From Rhizomys pruinosus (lineage: Eukaryota > Chordata > Mammalia > Rodentia > Spalacidae), in assembly GCA_009823505.1 (NCBI GenBank), contig VZQC01005070.1, positions 4,277,570-4,341,569 on the forward strand: DNA of 64,000 nt. The letters are read 5' to 3'. Below, one piece after another: positions 60,676 through 64,000 of the stretch. The translations under genes and the position numbers were made by a program. Below the pieces are notes generated by a model that saw only the letters and a list, made by a program, of their open reading frames with translations, searched no databases and was not told the DNA's origin. The stretch's first letter is position 1. Each line of letters opens with the position of its first letter.

Positions 60676-61929
60676 ATAAAACATTGATATCCTTCCCCAG
60701 GAGCTGTCTACATTAGGTTTCTTTCATGAGACAAGGATCTCCTTTCTAGAACCTGGGACAAACATGGATTTGGCTAGGCTGTCAGTCCAACAAGACACAG
60801 GGACTCCTCTGCCTTTGTTTCTGCAGAGGTGAGAAAACAAGCATAAAATGTCACACTTACCTTTAACTTGGGTCTTGGGGATCAGACTCAAGTCCTCACG
60901 CTTGAACTTCAAGCACTTTATGGATTTGGCTATCTTCCCAGCTCTTGGTTAGAAATTTCTTGCACTGTTATCAGGAAAAGGAGATTAATTTTTTTTGTAG
61001 GCAAAGCCAGTAAGTGCCACCATCATTTATTTACAAACTAATTGGAACCTAGGAAAAATAGCCGTTAAGAAACATCATCATCATCAAGTAGGCTTCAATT
61101 CATGGCATTAAAGTGATGCCTATTGGAATTGCTACAACTTGGGAGATTTGAAGGAATACAGAACTGTGTTTCATGGATTTTGAAACAGGTGTATGAACTC
61201 TGTAAAGTCTCCATTCAGTTACAAAAATCAGATTCTTTTGTGAATGTAGAAGTATCTTGACTGTACTATGAAAGGTGTCATGGCTCGCATAAAGGAGATA
61301 TATGGTTTGACTAGGGATGTGACCACATGTAAGGTATCCTGCTAGGATTTTGGCACTCCAACAATATGTATTTGTTTATAAAGTACTACATGAGTCCCCT
61401 CCATATTGAGTAAGCTCGATATCCAAATTAGACAGTTTTTTTTGGCCCCCAAATAAAGTGCCACACTATGTAACAAATAGGGATAGTTTTCTCTGCTGTT
61501 CATTGCTGTGGTTGTTGGGCTTTACAGCTAAGGTTTGACCATTGGGATTGCTTTTTCTTCTTCTTAGACCACCTTGACTAGTGGAATTGAATCCTCTGAA
61601 ACTATGAGAGTCTTCAGGGAGGAGCCTCCAGCTTGGTTCCAGCTCCATTTATCCATCCAGTCCTAAATGTCCGTGGAGTGGTGGTCACACGTCATCAGCA
61701 GTAAGATCTTACCCTCCTCAAATTCTTGGAAAAATCAGGGGCTGTGGCAATATAGCCCGTGTAAATTGGGGGGGGGGTTCTCTTGTACTACCTCTGACGT
61801 AACATCGTGAACAGAGCTGTCTCTTGTTATATAGCTTTCAGGTATAAACATACGTTCGTGTGCATTATTGCATGTCTATGTTCAGTGGGTTTTTGAACTA
61901 ATAAGATATCCTTTTTTAGATAGATTTTT
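60676..61929. other. unique DNA and old SINE of copy 2
   Basis: Counterpart of 51379-52594, including the tentative old SINE at about 60720-60950 and the G run near 61770. Confidence 0.65.
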
Positions 61930-62105
61930 AAATTTTTACTTATTTTATTTCTTTTTATTTTTTTGTAGTGTGTAGTTCTTGCATAGTGTGTGCACTGTGT
62001 TGCTGCGAGTGAGCTGTAGAGGTCAGAAGAGGGTCTCAGATTCCCCTGGTAAACTGGAGGTTTAAAGACACTCGTTAGCGAACAATGTGGGTGCTGGGAA
62101 TACTT
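61930..62105 (-). mobile_element. B2: B2 SINE, copy 2, antisense (noisy)
   Basis: Counterpart of 52595-52770 (gtagaggtcagaagagggtc, caatgtgggtgctgggaata), with numerous small indels. Confidence 0.8.
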
Positions 62106-62639
62106 GCTGTGTGCATGCTGTGTGCAGCACGTGAAGGCTCAGATCCAAGAGGTCTTCTTGTCATCCCTAATTTATCTCTTTCAAATTTACCTGTGTGTTA
62201 GTTATCCCCGCGCTCAACCCTCCTCCTTCCGCTCCAGTTAAGTACCCTGTTTTCAAGCCCAGTTTCCCTTTAATAACCTAACATCTGTCTCCTACCATCT
62301 CCCCTCTCTTGAGCTTCCTTTTACCTCTTTAACCCTGAAAGATTCCTTGTAAAATCTTCCCTCCCTGTTTCCAGGTAAATAACCCCACTTCCCCTTTCTC
62401 CTTTGGTAAAACCTGTCTCCTACTGTCCCCCCACCCCCCAGAAATCCTCTTTCCTTTCCCCTTCACCACCCCCTGGTTCCATTTGATTTCTCCGGCTCAT
62501 GCAGTTTACATCTAGGCATATATGCACATCGTACAGATTTCCTATACCTAAGCTCAAGGATAGTGTGGGCGGGGATAGAAGTAAATACTACAGCATCTCT
62601 CAACTATTGCCAGCAAAACTGGACTTATGTTAACAGAGG
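62106..62639. repeat. pyrimidine-rich tract, copy 2
   Basis: Counterpart of 52771-53269. Confidence 0.6.
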
Positions 62640-64000
62640 ATGATTGGTTGTTTATGCAGAAAGCGCCAAAATGGTCAAAATGTAAGGTAAGGGTACTGCA
62701 GAGTCCATGTTCTTGGATAGAGTCCTTGTACTAAACCCCACCTACCCAGGGCTCAAGAACCACTGTGGAAAAAGGGAAGAAAGATTTGAAGAGCCAGAGG
62801 TGGGTAAAGAGGACCAAGGAAACAGGGTTTTTTAGGAATTCTTGAAACCTTGCTCATATGGAGTTAAGCATGGTGATAGCATGCCTAAGACAACATACAA
62901 ACCAAACCAAGAAAAGCCCTCAAGAAATGGGAAAATGTGTAGGGAATTTTCACTTAGCAGAGGAACTATTGACAGCTGATGATTTCTAGTGAGGGAGAAT
63001 TGGTCATCCTAAGCAAATGATACTAGCGTAGGCTGAGTAAGCTCTAGTGGACACCATGAATAATTGGGGGATTCAGCTTACTACTTGATACCTTATAAAA
63101 TATGACAGAATGCAATAAATATGATGAGTGGGTTATGGAATGTTGCATATAGTTTGTGGGAACTAAATATTATCAAGATTTAGAAAATGCACAAAATTAA
63201 ATAAAAATCCATATTTGAGAAAAGATTGATACTAAAATTGTGGCCTTTTTTCCAGATTCTTATGTTTCATTTCAATCAACAGCATCAAAAATGTAGTATC
63301 TAAATTCTAGGGGGACTTCAAATCATGGGAATATGAGTAGAAGGAAATAAATTCCTGTCTTATGAACAAATTGAGTTGCTTTAGGAAGAAACTCAATTTT
63401 TACTTTGGTCACTTTTTAAAATCAAATCTTTTAGTTTGTGGTCATGATGGAGACTCTTTCATTCACCATACCCCCCCCACACACCACATAAGCAGGGCTC
63501 ACCAAGAGGCCAAAGAAAATAAGGTAAGTTTGGCTTCCATACCCAGACATGCAACTACTGAGAAATAAGGTGAAGATCCATCTCATTATCAAATGTTAGG
63601 CCAAGAAAGTTACCACAGTCCCCCCAAAATGTTGATAAAATAATAGGCATAAAGATTAGTGTCACCTACATATGGAAGTTAGATGTGGATATGGTGAATC
63701 ACATGAGAAACATGCCCAGATAAGGAGGAAAAGGAAAATCTAGTGTGAGAACCTAGCAAAATCATCAACACCAAGGGGTTGGGAAAAGGAAAGTATGAAT
63801 AGATGGAATATAAAGACCTTGAAGGGCAGTTAAACTATCCTTAGCAATATTGTAAAGATCTACATACATTATTACACATTTGCCAAAAACTTAATGTGCA
63901 CAACTAAGAATCAGCCTGAGAAGGTTGATCACTTGCTACATGCACAGTGCTTTCGTGGTTATTGTCAGAACAGGGAAATCTTTGTTCTTGTACCTATCAG
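62640..64000 (+). mobile_element. L1: L1 3'UTR fragment (tentative) and unique DNA, copy 2
   Basis: 62640-63090 is the counterpart of the tentative L1 fragment at 53270-53720; the rest repeats 53721-54620 and stops at the window end. Confidence 0.5.

Larger units (their letters stand above)
56333..64000. repeat. large direct duplication, copy 2 (runs off the window)
   Basis: Second copy of 47143-54620, same orientation, starting at tgacccatttttatta. It repeats every element of copy 1 with extra small indels. The window ends within it, so its full length and right border are unknown. Confidence 0.95.

Overview
The window is non-coding DNA from a rodent nuclear genome. It is AT-rich and dense in B1 (7SL-derived) and B2 (tRNA-derived) SINEs, rodent LINE-1 pieces, MaLR/ERVL-type LTRs and long microsatellites. 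I found no intact host gene, exon, rRNA or tRNA gene. B1 plus B2 points to the muroid/dipodoid side of rodents. The local B1 3' half (cagctggggctacaggg, ending in gaccaaaa) and B2 body (gcacccacatggcggc) differ from the mouse and hamster forms I know, so I infer a lineage other than mouse or hamster; I cannot name the species.

Layout. 1-5.0 kb: unique DNA with scattered SINEs and an (ATATAG)n microsatellite. 5.1-7.3 kb: antisense L1 3'UTR broken by a 0.5-kb (TAGA)n array, then a solo class-I-type LTR. 8.1-11.0 kb: MaLR LTR, a B2::B1 chimeric SINE, an L1 3'UTR piece and an old SINE. 11.09-17.59 kb: one nearly full-length antisense L1 with target-site duplications, 5'UTR monomer-like repeats, decayed ORF1 and ORF2, and two B2 insertions. 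18-31 kb: SINEs, MaLR and ERVL LTRs and L1 tails between unique stretches. 31.2-34.3 kb: mostly repeat-free. 34.8-38.0 kb: a nested stack in which a two-LTR ERVL-like provirus (406-bp LTRs, tRNA-Leu type primer site) and a B2 lie inside an antisense L1. 40-43 kb: a partial direct duplication abutting a sense 5'-truncated L1. 44.7-46.7 kb: repeat-poor DNA with homeodomain-type motifs.

The strongest observation is at 47.14-64.0 kb. The interval 47143-54620 is repeated in the same orientation at 56333-64000, with long identical blocks alternating with blocks full of small indels. The two copies meet at a single N (56332). A B1 is cut at its midpoint: its 5' half is at 47045-47142 and its 3' half lies in the opposite orientation at 56244-56331, and the outer flanks share AGGAAATCAG, as one target-site duplication would. 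I read this as an inversion of 47143-56331 relative to its left flank, plus a duplicate copy; an assembly error (inverted contig, duplicated haplotype, noisy gap filling) is more likely than a biological rearrangement. Anything inferred from this third of the window should allow for that.

The elements do not form a pathway. The window is a record of L1-driven retrotransposition (L1, B1, B2) and endogenous retrovirus insertion, with some candidate conserved non-coding DNA between them. I saw no new biological system; the notable items are structural.
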